A stretch of DNA of 64,000 bases from the NCBI GenBank assembly GCA_965223435.1, contig CBDCWQ010000019.1, positions 620,001 to 684,000 of the forward strand, in the 5' to 3' direction. Positions 26,565 to 38,700 of this stretch are shown here, in pieces. The translations under genes were made by a program, and so were the position numbers. This DNA comes from CBDCWQ01 sp965223435 (lineage in GTDB: Bacteria > Myxococcota > Kuafuiibacteriia > Kuafuiibacteriales > Kuafuiibacteriaceae). Under the pieces are notes generated by a model. That model was not told where the DNA came from, searched no databases, and saw only the letters and a list, made by a program, of their open reading frames with translations. Position 1 is the first letter of the stretch. Each line of letters starts with the position of its first letter.

Positions 26565-26742
26565 GCCTAAAAGCCCCCAACGTACGCCGCACCCGCGTTG
26601 CCGCCCGCAGTCTCTGGATCATGGTCCTCTCGAGACAACACCGAAGAAGCGTCACATCCACGTCGGCGGCAGCACGCAGCAAGTCAGGCGTAAGCCCAGG
26701 AACCTGGTCTAACCATCGATGTCGCCCCTGCAAGACCACCAA
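26548..26742 (-). CDS. Small ORF upstream of the nucleotidyltransferase (possible partner)
   Basis: A 64-residue reading frame starting with TTG 26742 (GTG 26739 also possible), overlapping the nucleotidyltransferase start by 17 bases. The stretch LLRAAADVDVTLLRCCLERT followed by IQRLRAATRVRRTLGAFRR is predicted helical and basic. It resembles the small helical proteins often encoded just before AbiEii-like nucleotidyltransferases, recalled as a general pattern. No strong Shine-Dalgarno. A real gene is plausible but not proven. Confidence 0.45.
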   Translation of the reverse strand: MVVLQGRHRWLDQVPGLTPDLLRAAADVDVTLLRCCLERTMIQRLRAATRVRRTLGAFRRVPSR

Positions 26743-26790
26743 GGCGTCAGTATGAAAAAGTCAACGCGGCCCTGTCAAGGAAAGTGCCCT

Positions 26791-29700
26791 TTACCTGAGG
26801 GGGCGACGTTCGTGCCGGAAGCTCTTGATGATCGCTTCCACAGGCTCACCACCAAGCGGCGCGGGCTTGCCCTCCACCGAAGTGCCCTTTTGGTTGACGA
26901 TCCACAAGTTCATGCGAACCGTCTCCTCTCCGGGCGCAGCGATGTTGTACGCCTGATCGTATTTCCACTCGACAAAGTGGTCGCCGGCCGGCTGGGCTCC
27001 ATAGTAACCGCGGAAGAGGATTCGATCCGACTGCCAGTCCATGACATAGGTCGTCACGTAGTCGGCCCTCTCGAGCCGGATCCTGTTCGGTTCGAAGCGG
27101 TGAAACATGCCCTCTTCGTAGGGGGGAACCGCAAACTGACCCGCAGGTCGATCCGAAGTCTCCCAGCGCGAAAACTCGATATCGATTTCGCGATGGTTCG
27201 CCTCGGCTGCGTCACGGCGCGGGTCCCACAAGAAAAGCCCAAATACGACATTTTGTGGCTTCTGGAGCATGTTGTACTGCACGGTAAAGATGTACTGGCC
27301 GTAACCAAGGTTTTTATCCGCGATCACTTCCGCCGAGTACCATCGATCTTTTTGCACGGGATGCGGCGTAATTCGCAGGTGCAGGCCCTCGTCGTCGACA
27401 AAAACGTTCTCAAAGGTCTCGCTCCACAGGTTGGGTCCTGGCGCGATGAGCTCCTCGGACTTCTTCGCCGTAAAGCTGTAGCCCGAAAAGAAGATTTCTT
27501 GCCGCGGTCGGGGATCGACCGCAATACTGCCTGCTGAGGCACACGGAACCGGAGACCCTTTCACGTGGCCACAGGTTCTAAACATCCCGTCTTCCTCATC
27601 AAGCTCAACAAGGAAATCGTCGTACTGAACCCGAATCACACCCTGAAAAGGTGGTCTAACCCGACCATACCAATAGGCATCCTGGTCACGCGGATCATAC
27701 AATGGGTCATTGGGATCGTCGTGGCGATCATAGTGACCATTGCCCCTGTCGCGCGTGTACATATAAGGATCGACCTCAGTGAGTCGCCGGAACGGGTTCT
27801 CAGCTTCGGTAATGGGCTCCTCCAAGCCGCTTCCCCAAAGATCTAAGAGGCGCTCATTGAAACGCCCGCGCAACGAGGCACCGTCTGCTTCGGCTCGCCA
27901 CTGCACCACCAATAGCAAAGCACGAATGACCGGCTCTTTGTCGGTTCGTGGGCTTGACCAGTAAGCGTCAAAAGCCTTTTGGGCTTGGCCCCTGGCACTC
28001 CGGATCTGGTTGTTGATCGCTTCTCCCTGCTCCAATTTCAGGGGCAGGATATGGGACAAACTGATATCCTCCAGCACGCCGGGATTCTTTTGGTCGATTT
28101 CCTTCAGCGCCAAGAGCGAGTTTAGAACCGCTTCGGCCTCAGCACGAAGATAGAGATTGAATACAAACTCACGCCACTGACGCTCTGACTTTGCGATTCT
28201 TGGTGCATTGTAAATAGCCGGACAAACGGTGCTCTTGCGGGCGTTGGGACAAGGGACAGGGACCACAAAATTGCCTACTTGGTGGAAGTTGTCGTGGGTG
28301 ACTTGGTGAACCACAGCCGCAATGGTCATCGCCTTAGTCTCCGCAAAACTTTCGTGTACATGTACGGAGCTTCTATTGGCAGCGTGGTTGCCCGGGTCCC
28401 AGTGGGGCGTTTCATTCGTCCAATGGAGGGCAGGGACTCTTGGCTTCAGTTTCTCGTAGGTGTCTGAGTCGTCCAGCAACAACTTGATATCGCCGCCGGC
28501 GGGATTGAGCCCTCGAAAATCAGGAGAGGCAAGAACCACCTCAAAGTCATCATGCGCGGTCTCACAATCCGGCTCAGTAGGCGCTCGCCCATCCACAAGC
28601 ACTGGATGGCCCATCAAGGTATCGATGCTGTACACCACGTGGTCGCTGACGCCAGGATCGGTGTCGGGCACGAAGTTGAATGAGATCGAGCCTATCGAGC
28701 TAAAGTTTGGCCGCCGATTGGTCGCACTCGTGAGGTCGTTTTCGCTGTACGCGAATTCGGTGATCGGAATTGTGATCTCCCGGTCTTCGGTGACCGGAAT
28801 ATTGTACGCCTCTGATACCCAAGCATCCCCATCGGCCTCGACCAGACGGACATGCACACAACCGTTCTTCGCGGTTCGAAGGTCTGCGCGCTCTGGCGCT
28901 TGAATCCTAAAGCTCAACGCCTCGTAAAGCGTGAGATCCTCTTCGAAGGCGAGCCAGACCGCACCTTGCTTGAGCAACTGAGGGTTCTCGTACACCAAAC
29001 GACGACTGTCCCCGATTGTCCTGAACACGACGTCGGCACCGTAATCGACACGATCCGTGTCGGGCCAAATGCCCCAAGTGGGGTCACAATCCTTGGTGCA
29101 CCCTCGAACCGGTTGGAAATCGTTGAAGAACAACTGGGGTTCCAGTGACTCATCCACTGCGGGCCCATCAATGTTGGCGCTCCCCACAACCGAAAGATCA
29201 ATCTTGATGGGCAGCTGGCCTACGCGCTCACCGGTTAGTGGGTCGACAAAAAACAATACCTCCCAGACAATGGTTGTTTCGTCCTTGGTCATGCCGCGGA
29301 GCTTGGCCACTTCGTTGCGCAGGTTCCTGAGAATCGCGGTGTTCGGATTGAGGTGAATCTCATTGGGTTGTCCACCCGGCTGGAAGTACTTATTCGGGGC
29401 TTCGGGGGTCAGGGAACCCCACGCACTTTCCAGCAGGAACTCCTTGCCATATGACCCGTAGTAAGTAACCGGAACAAAAACTCGTCCCGCAAGGATGTCG
29501 AGATAGGTCACCGTGGTCGCCAGCAGATTGAAGCCTTCGGGGTTGATGGTCTCCGGGCGCTCCGATGCATCGATAAATGCCACGTTGGGCCCTTCGATGA
29601 TCTCCGCCTCCAGCTCCTCTTCGGTTTTGGGTGGAGGCAGAACGCGGATCCCGCCCAAAGCCGCCGCAATCTGGTTCGGATCCCCCTCGTAGACCGCAAT

Positions 29701-32700
29701 GTTGTCGACGGCAAACGACACCGAATTACGGTCCTTGTCATCGGACGTAAACACAAACGCAAACGCCTCGGGTTCTCCTGGATCAAAGACATCGTTCCAT
29801 GCAGCCTCGTCCACCTTCTCGGCGTACCCATCGGGGCGAAAGTCATGCGGGACCGACAGCACCATGGTCTGGTAGTCAGCGGTCAAAACGAGGGGCTCAG
29901 AGCGCCAGCGCTCACCACCCTTTTCCGTAAACACCGCCGCAACCTTAGCCCCCAAACCTGGGTAGGTCGCAGACTTGACATCGAAGGCCAGCACGCGTGG
30001 TTCCGCGCCGATCCGGGGATAGTTTTTGGTCGTCCACAGGGCGCCAAAGCTGGCTTCATCCACATTCAGCGCACTGAACTCCGCGACCATGGCAAAACTG
30101 TCATCAATCCAGTCCAGGTACGGATCCACAAGATATGGGGAGGAACCCCACCACCCAGGCGCATCCGGGGTCTCAAAGTCGATGACACTCTCTTCTCCGT
30201 TTTCATCACTCGGCCCGACGTATGCAGAGGCCCGGGGCGCTACGTCGATGGCGACTCTCTCATTGTAGATCTCTTTCGTCGCCACATTCTTCAGTGAGAT
30301 GGTGATATCCTCGCCAGGTCGCAGCAAATTGCCTTGAAACAACATCTTGATGGAGACCCGGCCCTCCGTTGGCACAAACACATGGCGCTGTGCCGCCGCA
30401 ACCTGTCTGCCGCTGTGCGCAAGACGGTCAGGCCCATGCACGGTCACCTCGTAAAGACCCGACGGAACATCCCAGGTTCTCAAGTCGTAATCGACCACTT
30501 TGTCTGCGACCTCAAAGACACGCGGCCCCTTCACCTTGACGATCACCCGCCGGGTAAAGACCTTGTCGGGTGGAAGTTCACTTGCCGGGGTTTTTGCATT
30601 GCGGCCGGTCACGTTTTTGAGGTTCGCGTAAGCCAGTAGGGTTTGACCCTCGTAGCCGACAAAGGCATTGGGATCGTAAACAAACCCGAGCGTAGCCAGC
30701 CCAAAAACCTCTACGGTCACGGGCTGCTCAAAACCGGATATCCATTCCGGAAGCTGCACGGTCGGAACCGTATCTGGGAATGAGAACTCCAACATGTAGT
30801 CTCTTGGGCTACGGTCATAGGTGAGATCCAACAACGCCTGGAGTCCGCCTGGCGCCTTGTTGTCAGCGCCGGAGCTCAGATTAAAGAAGTCGGGGGGTTC
30901 GTGCTTGAGCAGAAACATGCCCGTTTGGGGCGGTCCGCCTGCAGTCACCTCGATTTCAAGGTCGCCAAAAGGCTCGATGTTGCGGTTTTCATCAAAGTAG
31001 GAATCAGGCAGATGTACGCCTTCAGGAAGTGCATAGCTTTCGATGGGTAGGTACAAGGGATTGCTGTCATCGACTCCTTTGAGCTCGCCTACCGGCTCCG
31101 CGTTCTGAGCCACACCGTCCAGCGCGAGGGTCACAACGCGAGCCTGGCCACTCAAGAAATCTTGAGTCCAGTCGGTGACCGAAGCGCCCGACAAAAACAC
31201 GTAGGTGGCTCCCTCGCCGTCGTACGCCGACGCCGGCGCAGCAAGCCCCAATATTTGAAGCCATGAGGGGACTTCCACCGCCGACGCGGCGTGGACGGTG
31301 TCGACAAACTTCGAGGAACCGGGATGACCGACGACGAAGGGAGACACCTCGTATGGTTCGAGCTCAGAGAGTTTGTCGGACGACAGGTCCGAGGCGGGTA
31401 GCTTGACCACCGTTCCGGACACAAAGCCATCGGTAAACACCAACTCGGTCAACCCATCTCGGTCACGGTAGGCCGTCACGCCCTCTCCTGACGCCATGGA
31501 GGCACCATCGGGATCAAGATGCAGGGTGATCTCTTGGACCACCATGTTCTCGGGTGCAACCGTCTGGAGTCCCTGGCTGGCTTTGTCACCCCGGTAGAAC
31601 TTCAACTCGTCAACCACGCCTGTCAGAGAGTCACGAAACGGACTGTCACCCACAAGAATAGGGCTCACGCTTTTGAAGTCTCTAGCGCTGTCCCTCGGCA
31701 AAGATGTGGTCTGGGTCTCACCGTTCACCGTGAGCTCAAAGTCTACCGTGCCCTTCTGCCCGTGGACCCGCCATTCGATGGTATTCCAGGCCTGCTCATG
31801 GAGTAGAGCGGTGAGAATGGCGTTGGACCGTCCCGTCACATCGACCGTACGGACGGTGAGATCGAGGCCTTGGCGCGTCATCTCCCACCCTGGCCCCACC
31901 GAATCCTTACGATGCCCGAGGTTCCCGATAATGGCCTCGCGACGGGCGCTCGGCTCTGGCCACACCGAGAGGCTTACGGTAAACGTGTCGTCGCTGCCAA
32001 ATTGAAGCGCTGCCGAATCCACCGAAAGGGTCCCCTTGAGGGCGCCGCCCCCAACACCTGGCGATTTTTGGCCATTCACATCGGCCGCATGCCGAAGGAA
32101 GCTCTGGTCTTCGGACAAATCACCATCAAAGGACCAATACCCCACGAGACCCTCAGGCTGCTCGAACGCGATCTGGGTCGGAAGGGCGGCCAGATGGGAG
32201 CCCTTCACCAAGGCGGATTCAAACTTGATAGAGCTCGGGAAATAACGATCGATGGATACCCAGTTGCTGTCGGTCAGCACCGGCAAATCACCCTCGGGAA
32301 GGGCCTTCGTGTAGTGCGCCGCGAGGATCTCATAAAACGCGACCTCGCGTGGGGTCATGGTTCGACCCAACGTCTCGCCGACAAAAGCAATGCGATAGTT
32401 GGTGCGGGCCGCCGCCGGCCGCTCGCCCCAGCGCGGTACGATGTCGTCCGCCACCGAAACCTGTACCAGCCGGCCCAAGACCTCGTCGTTGCATTGAACG
32501 GCCTTGGGTTTTCCGTCAGCGGGAACCAGCACGGGGATGGACCCCGCACTGGACGCAGAGCGCACGCCCCATAGGTACTCGTCGACCTTCGTCGCTTGTC
32601 GGAAGGTCTTGCACACCACACCCACCTTCCCGTTGCCCAGATCCTCAAAAGTATAGGGCACGAACTTGAGCAAGCTGAGATCGCCTACGCTCTGAAGATA

Positions 32701-35700
32701 GTGGTTCGTGTCGGTGAGCAGAACATCCGTTCCGTCCACGTGCACAGACCCATTCCAGTAGGCGCCAAACCGATGCATCAACTCGTGGGTCACCCGGTAG
32801 CTGCTGATGCCTGCGCCAAGCACGTCCACGTAAGCCAGCGCCTCGAGAGACGCGTCGCTGCCGTACCGGCGGCCCACATCCACACCATCGGCGGTGATGT
32901 CGAGGCCTGGGGTATCGTCCCGGACCACGCGCGAGTATCCCCCTCGCTCGTTGATACCCTCTTCGCCAATTTTTTCGACGTGGTGGGTAGAGAGCCCCAC
33001 CATAAACTGAAACGTATCGGAAAAGCCCGCCTCGTAAAAACCGTTCGCCAAATGCGTAGGATCAAATCCGAGTCCGCGAAGTTCGCTTTGAATTGTGCTC
33101 TTGTTTCGGCACACATTCACAAAGTGGTTGCTGGCTTGCCCGTTGGGGGTCTTTTTCAGGGTCGGTGCCACACGCTCGGCGATGGTCGCATCGATGAGAC
33201 CCACCGAGGGAGAAATCACAAAAGAACCCACCTTCGGGTCCCCCAGCTTCAGTCCGACGGTCACCCTCGACGCCCCCACCGGCCCATTGCGGTCATCGGC
33301 GAAATAGGTTGGCGCCGCGCCCACATACCGAAGAGGACCCGCCACATAAATGCCGTCACCCTGGGTGTGGTCCGGGCTGATGCCGTCATCACGGAATCCG
33401 ACCCGAGACCCCGGCAGGGCACGGTCTGGCCCTTCGATGTGGGCCCCCAAAACCATCCCCAGGTCAGAGAGTATACCGAGACTCGGGTCCGTACGCACCT
33501 CGACGTAAAACGGCTCGCTCCCATCGTTTTTGACCACATTGGGAAGCACCTCGTAGCTCCAGTAGCCTTCCTTGATGACCACGGCGCCGCCCCGTCCACT
33601 GCCGCAACTTTCGATGCCCACAATGCCGGAAGGCCGAGTCACCTGGTGAGATACACTGGTATTCGCCAACGCGAACATGTCGAAATCGTCGACGCTGCCT
33701 CGGTAGACCTTGAGGTCGTCGACCGCGCCCTGAAACGGCTCCACTTTCGTCCCAGCGAGACGCGCACCGCCGATCAAAAACGACTCCGGTGAAAACGCAA
33801 TGCCACTTCCAACATCGAGGGATGCACTTTCGTTGTACGCCGCCGAATCCGAAGTGAAGAAAAAACGGGCTTCCTCGCCGTCCCAACCGATCGTGACGTG
33901 AAACCAGTCATCCGTGTCTGATTCTGGGAACATCCTGATCCCAATCGCCTGGGTCGCACGAATGGTCTGTTGCCAGGAACCGTCTCGCATATGGAACACC
34001 GGATAACCGCCAGCATCAAGACCCGCAGCCCAGCCGGTACCGTTCGAAAGCTGGCTCACAAAATAGCTCGTACCTGAGGCATCGGTATTCGGCTTCACCC
34101 AAGCCATCACCATGAACGGCTCCAGCGTGGAGTCAATCCGCGCCCCGGGGGCGAGGTCTTCTTCTAGGGCCATAAAGCCAGGCGCCTCAACACTCGGGTA
34201 AAGCGCTTCACCAAAATGTCCCGCCTCGTAGATGCCAACGTTCAGCCCATCGTTGCCGCTCACAAGGTCCACCGACTCGCGGTTGAGCGGCCAGTGGGCA
34301 ACCAAGCCCTTCCGGTATCCGAACACTTTGAAGCTCTGGGTCAGACCATCGGTCACGTTGACAAGCGCGACGTCCCCCACACCCAGCAGCTGGTGAGCAG
34401 GCAGGTTTGATGGCGCGTTCTCGGTCGCCTGGGCGCACACCACGAGGGTGTCTTCGGCTCCAGCGGCCAAGACTTTGGGGTCTTCTGGGTGGACACCTAA
34501 CCCCACCAAAATCTGATGACGCGACGAGCTCTGAGCCGTCAGATGCCACTTGACTGGGTGATCGCCGGTGTTCTGCACCTTGTAGGCCGCACAACCTTGT
34601 AGCCCAACTTTGAGTACACCCCCAGCCGCAAGGGGCACCACCAAAGTCGGGACCTCTTCGAAACGAAGTTTGACGGCCTTGGTCGCCGATACCGTTTCGC
34701 CGGTCCGCGTATTGGTCAGTTCCAGGTTCACCAGTGAATACCAGGCGTCAACCCCCTTGGGTAGAGCATCCGCATCGGTCGCTTTCACACACGCGCTCAC
34801 GGTGCCCACCTCTTGGGGTGCGATCTCTTCCAAACTGCTCGGAGCGTGCAGCATGTAGAGCCACTTCCCCCCGAGCACCTGGTGCCCAGAGAATCGATAG
34901 CGGTCACCGCCCGCTAAGGGGCTGTGGTTTTTGACCCGAATGCTGGTACAGATCACATCCTCGGGCTCTTCGGCGGCCCGTAGTAAATCTTTGACCTCAC
35001 CCTCGAAAGCCAAAAGACCACCCGTCTTCTGGTAGAGTTCATCGTCTTCCACCGACGTTCCGCCCTCGGTGGTCGATTCCTCATCAGGCGAAGGCACCAA
35101 GCCCGTGCCATCAAGAGGAGGCGTTGCGACCGACAAAGCCAATGCCAGACCCACCCGATCGGTGAGCAGGTCAAAAGCGCTTACGCTTGCGCCTTCGGAA
35201 AGCATGGGCCAATGGGCACTGTCGACACCAAGAAAAACGAACTTGTCGGCCCCGCTCTGCGACTGCGTGGAAGAAAGCCCAAGCCCCAGCGCCAGCTTGT
35301 GAAAATCACGGGCCGTCAACAAACCCGTTCGCATCATCCGGTGCATCGCATCGGTGCTGAGGCCTGCCTTGAAGGCGGCAAGCGGAAGGCTGCCGTCGGC
35401 CTCGAGGTTGATCAGCCTCCGAAGCTGGCGTACGTTTTCCTCTCGCTCGGCCTGGGTGGGCGCAGGCTCGGACCCGAGCGCGGCACCGGGGTAAAAAACG
35501 GGCACTGTCGGCTGGCCACCGAGGGTGTAGGTCACATCGCTGCCCAAGCCCTGAACCACCCGGTGCTCCCTCGCTTCCCGGCTGAAGTAGGCCGGCGAAG
35601 AGGGATTCGCCATTTGGATGAAATCGATGTCGTCGAGTGCGTAGTGGAGCGGCCTACCCCGCCACTCGCGTTCAAGCGTACCGTCCCGAAGAGTCTCCCG

Positions 35701-38700
35701 CCATAGCGCGCTCAGGGCTGAGCCCACTTCTTTCGAAGTCACATCCTCGGCAAAAGTCAGCGAGCTCTGAGACAGGATCATCGAAAACGAATGAAGCGGC
35801 GTGCTCTTGACGACATCAGCCCGAAACGCGCCAAACGCAGTCTCGGCGGAGCCCAGTTTGTAGGCCGGGGCGTGAACGAGATGAACGAGCGTCAAAAGCT
35901 CAAAGGCGTCGTTCGGCCGCTCGATGAGCAGCGACACATGCCGAAGATCGTCGCTTCCGAAGCGCCGAGCCAACAGCTTGGTGAATTGAGGCCCCACCTC
36001 ACTGCAATCCAAGCCCAAACGCGACGGATTGAGAGACCCGACAATCGGTGTCACCCGGAAGGGAACCCGGGCGTCGCAGAAATTCTTGAGCCGCGCGATG
36101 GTCTCCATCAATCGGGACCTGAATGTCTCTTGGTGCCATCCCAGCCATTCTTGCACCGGGCGCTCGTCATCCATCGCCTCCACCACCAAGTCGACGGCGA
36201 CCAAACGGCGAAGAAGGGGGTCGAGCATGTGAGGCTTCGGCTCAGAAACCAAAAGAGCAACAACCGTGCTCACATAAACATCCCGAAGCCGCTCATCCAC
36301 ATTCAACAACGACGCCACCGCGCTCTGTTGGGTTCCGAACATACTCGCCGCATGCACCCCCAAGAACCCTCGCGGATTTTCCGCAATCAGGAGGCTCGCA
36401 ACGTCCCCAGAGGACAGACTATAGAATTCGGCAGCATCCAGGTGGTCGTTCCAAGCAATCTCCTCTTGCCGCGGATCAAAGGCCCGCGCACTCCGCTTGG
36501 CCAAAATGCCGAAGCCTCTGTCCTCGGAAAACGCTTGGGGGCCCCCAGTCGAACGCTCAGATGCCCGAACCTCGGGCGACAGGGCCAATAGATCCAGCGA
36601 ACGATGAGCACGCCCGAGCTGGGCATTGTCGGTCGCATAGAGCAGGTATAACGATGCCGATTCACGCACCCGAACGTCGCCCGAAAACGAACCCTCACTC
36701 GCGTTCACATAGGCCACCGGCGCGGAATAGGCGTCGATGGAGCCCGCACCCGCAGGACCACGCCAGAACACGGTGTTGAGTGCAACCTCAACCTGCGCCG
36801 CCAAAGCGCCATACGATGCATCACCGGACACTTCTTCTGCCAATCGAAGAGCAAAGTAAGCATAAACATGGTCTTCGAGGGCCGCAACCGACGAGACAGA
36901 AAGGCCCAAGGCGTCTTGGGGCCCAAGATCCTCATCCGCATTGGGCACAACGCCTTCAGCGAGTCGCCGCAACGGTTCGGGATCGCCGAGACCCGCCGTG
37001 AAAAGCCCATGCTGAGGATCAAAATGCAGGCCTTCAAGGGACTTCAAAAGCGCCTCAGCCTGTGCCCGAACGTGGTTTCGATGGACCGACGCGGGCGTAT
37101 TGCGGACGTACCAAAGCAAACTGTACGCCGCCAACATCTGAGACCCCGTCTGAAAATAGGGCGCCACCGCCCGCCCGGTGTCAGAGCGGAACGCAGATGG
37201 AAGCAAACCCGGTGCGCCCGGTGTCTCGGGAAAGCGCACCACGCCCGACAACATCGCGTCGATCCAGGTTTGTGCCACCGCATCACCCCGATTGACCGCA
37301 GCCACAATCGCCACGGCCTGATCCTCAAGATAGGAGATACCGAGGGTCGGTGAGTCTTGGTCCTCAAGCTCAATGGTCTCAGAGACCACAAGCGCCTGGT
37401 TTTCTAGGGTAGGCCACAAAGAACCCACAAACGCGCGCTGCTCCGCGATGGGGAACTCGTCTGTGAATTTCTTTGGCCCATGGGTGTAGTTTTTGAGCGG
37501 CTGATTCACGTCACCGTGGGTTTTGGCGAAGTAGTCGTAGACGTCCAGATACCAAATCGCCGCAGTGGCGGAGGAGAGCTGGGTCATCAGGTCCAAAATG
37601 CTGCGCGTCGCATAAGGCGTTCCATTGGCCGCCATGAAGCGCTGCATATCGGCCCAGAGCAAAGTGGCCTCTTGGAGGTAACGCAGAGACACCTCGGGGT
37701 GGGTCTCGGCCATGGCCTCATGAAAATAGAGGAGACCCTGGATGAGGCCGGTGGTGGCCTCAATGTGGTAGAGATCCTCTTGTTCAAGACTTTGCTCGAC
37801 GTATCGATCGACAAAGCTGTTCGTGAAGTAAAAAGCACCATAGTAGCTGCCTCCCCGGTAGGTCAGATCCGTGCTCGTGAATCGCCAAATGGTATAGTCG
37901 AGACACGACGCCAGCTTGTCCTGGTATGCTGGGGGCAGGGTTTCGAAATCGACAGAAAGAGATAACCAACTACAGTTGTCGATGGCGCTAAAGTTGCTCT
38001 TGTGGAAGTGGCCCGCGCTAAACTCCCCACCGGTCACCACCCGACCGATGTCACTATGGGCGAGCAAGTGCTCCAAAAGCTTTTCCTCGCGCTCTTTTTT
38101 TGCGCCATTCGAGGACTGGGGTGTGGCGAATGCCAGGGCTGCCTGAGCTTGCTGAAGTTCAAACTCGGTGCTCTCCCAAAGTCGGTTGAAGATGGCATCT
38201 CGCAAACCATTTCGCCAAATGATGAGCCCCGCTACGCCTTCGCTCCCCGAAACACCGTCGAGCTGGCCAAGCCTACGTTTTTCAGCGTCGGTCAGGCCAT
38301 CCGTGACCTCGTTCCAATGTTTGATGGCATGGTTCAGCACGCTCAGCGTATCGAGGTTATGCTCCGTGACGACGTTTTCTGCCCTCGCCCGCTCGTGAAG
38401 GGCGTAGAAAATCCCCAGCTGCTCTAGACCTAGCACCAGATCTGCTTGGGTCGCCTCATCGGGCTCGTCGTTTTCGTCCCGAATGAAGGTACCAATCGTC
38501 GCGCTTTCTTGGGGACCGAGATCCTGGTATCCAATCACGTCCAGAACATCGTAATAGGCAAGACTCCGGCGCCCTTCCCGACCACCACCCAGGCCCAAAT
38601 CACCGAGGTTCAGAGGAATCTCTTCCGGACTGTCCGCGTACTTCAGGCCCCGGGTCGTCACACCGGCGGTCATCAACCATCGGTCCTGAGGGTTGGATGC

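Noticed and set aside
32596..33792. Long plus-strand open frame inside the giant gene (also 40222-41559 and others)
   Set aside because: These are opposite-strand shadows of the giant coding frame, with no recognisable domain or start signal.
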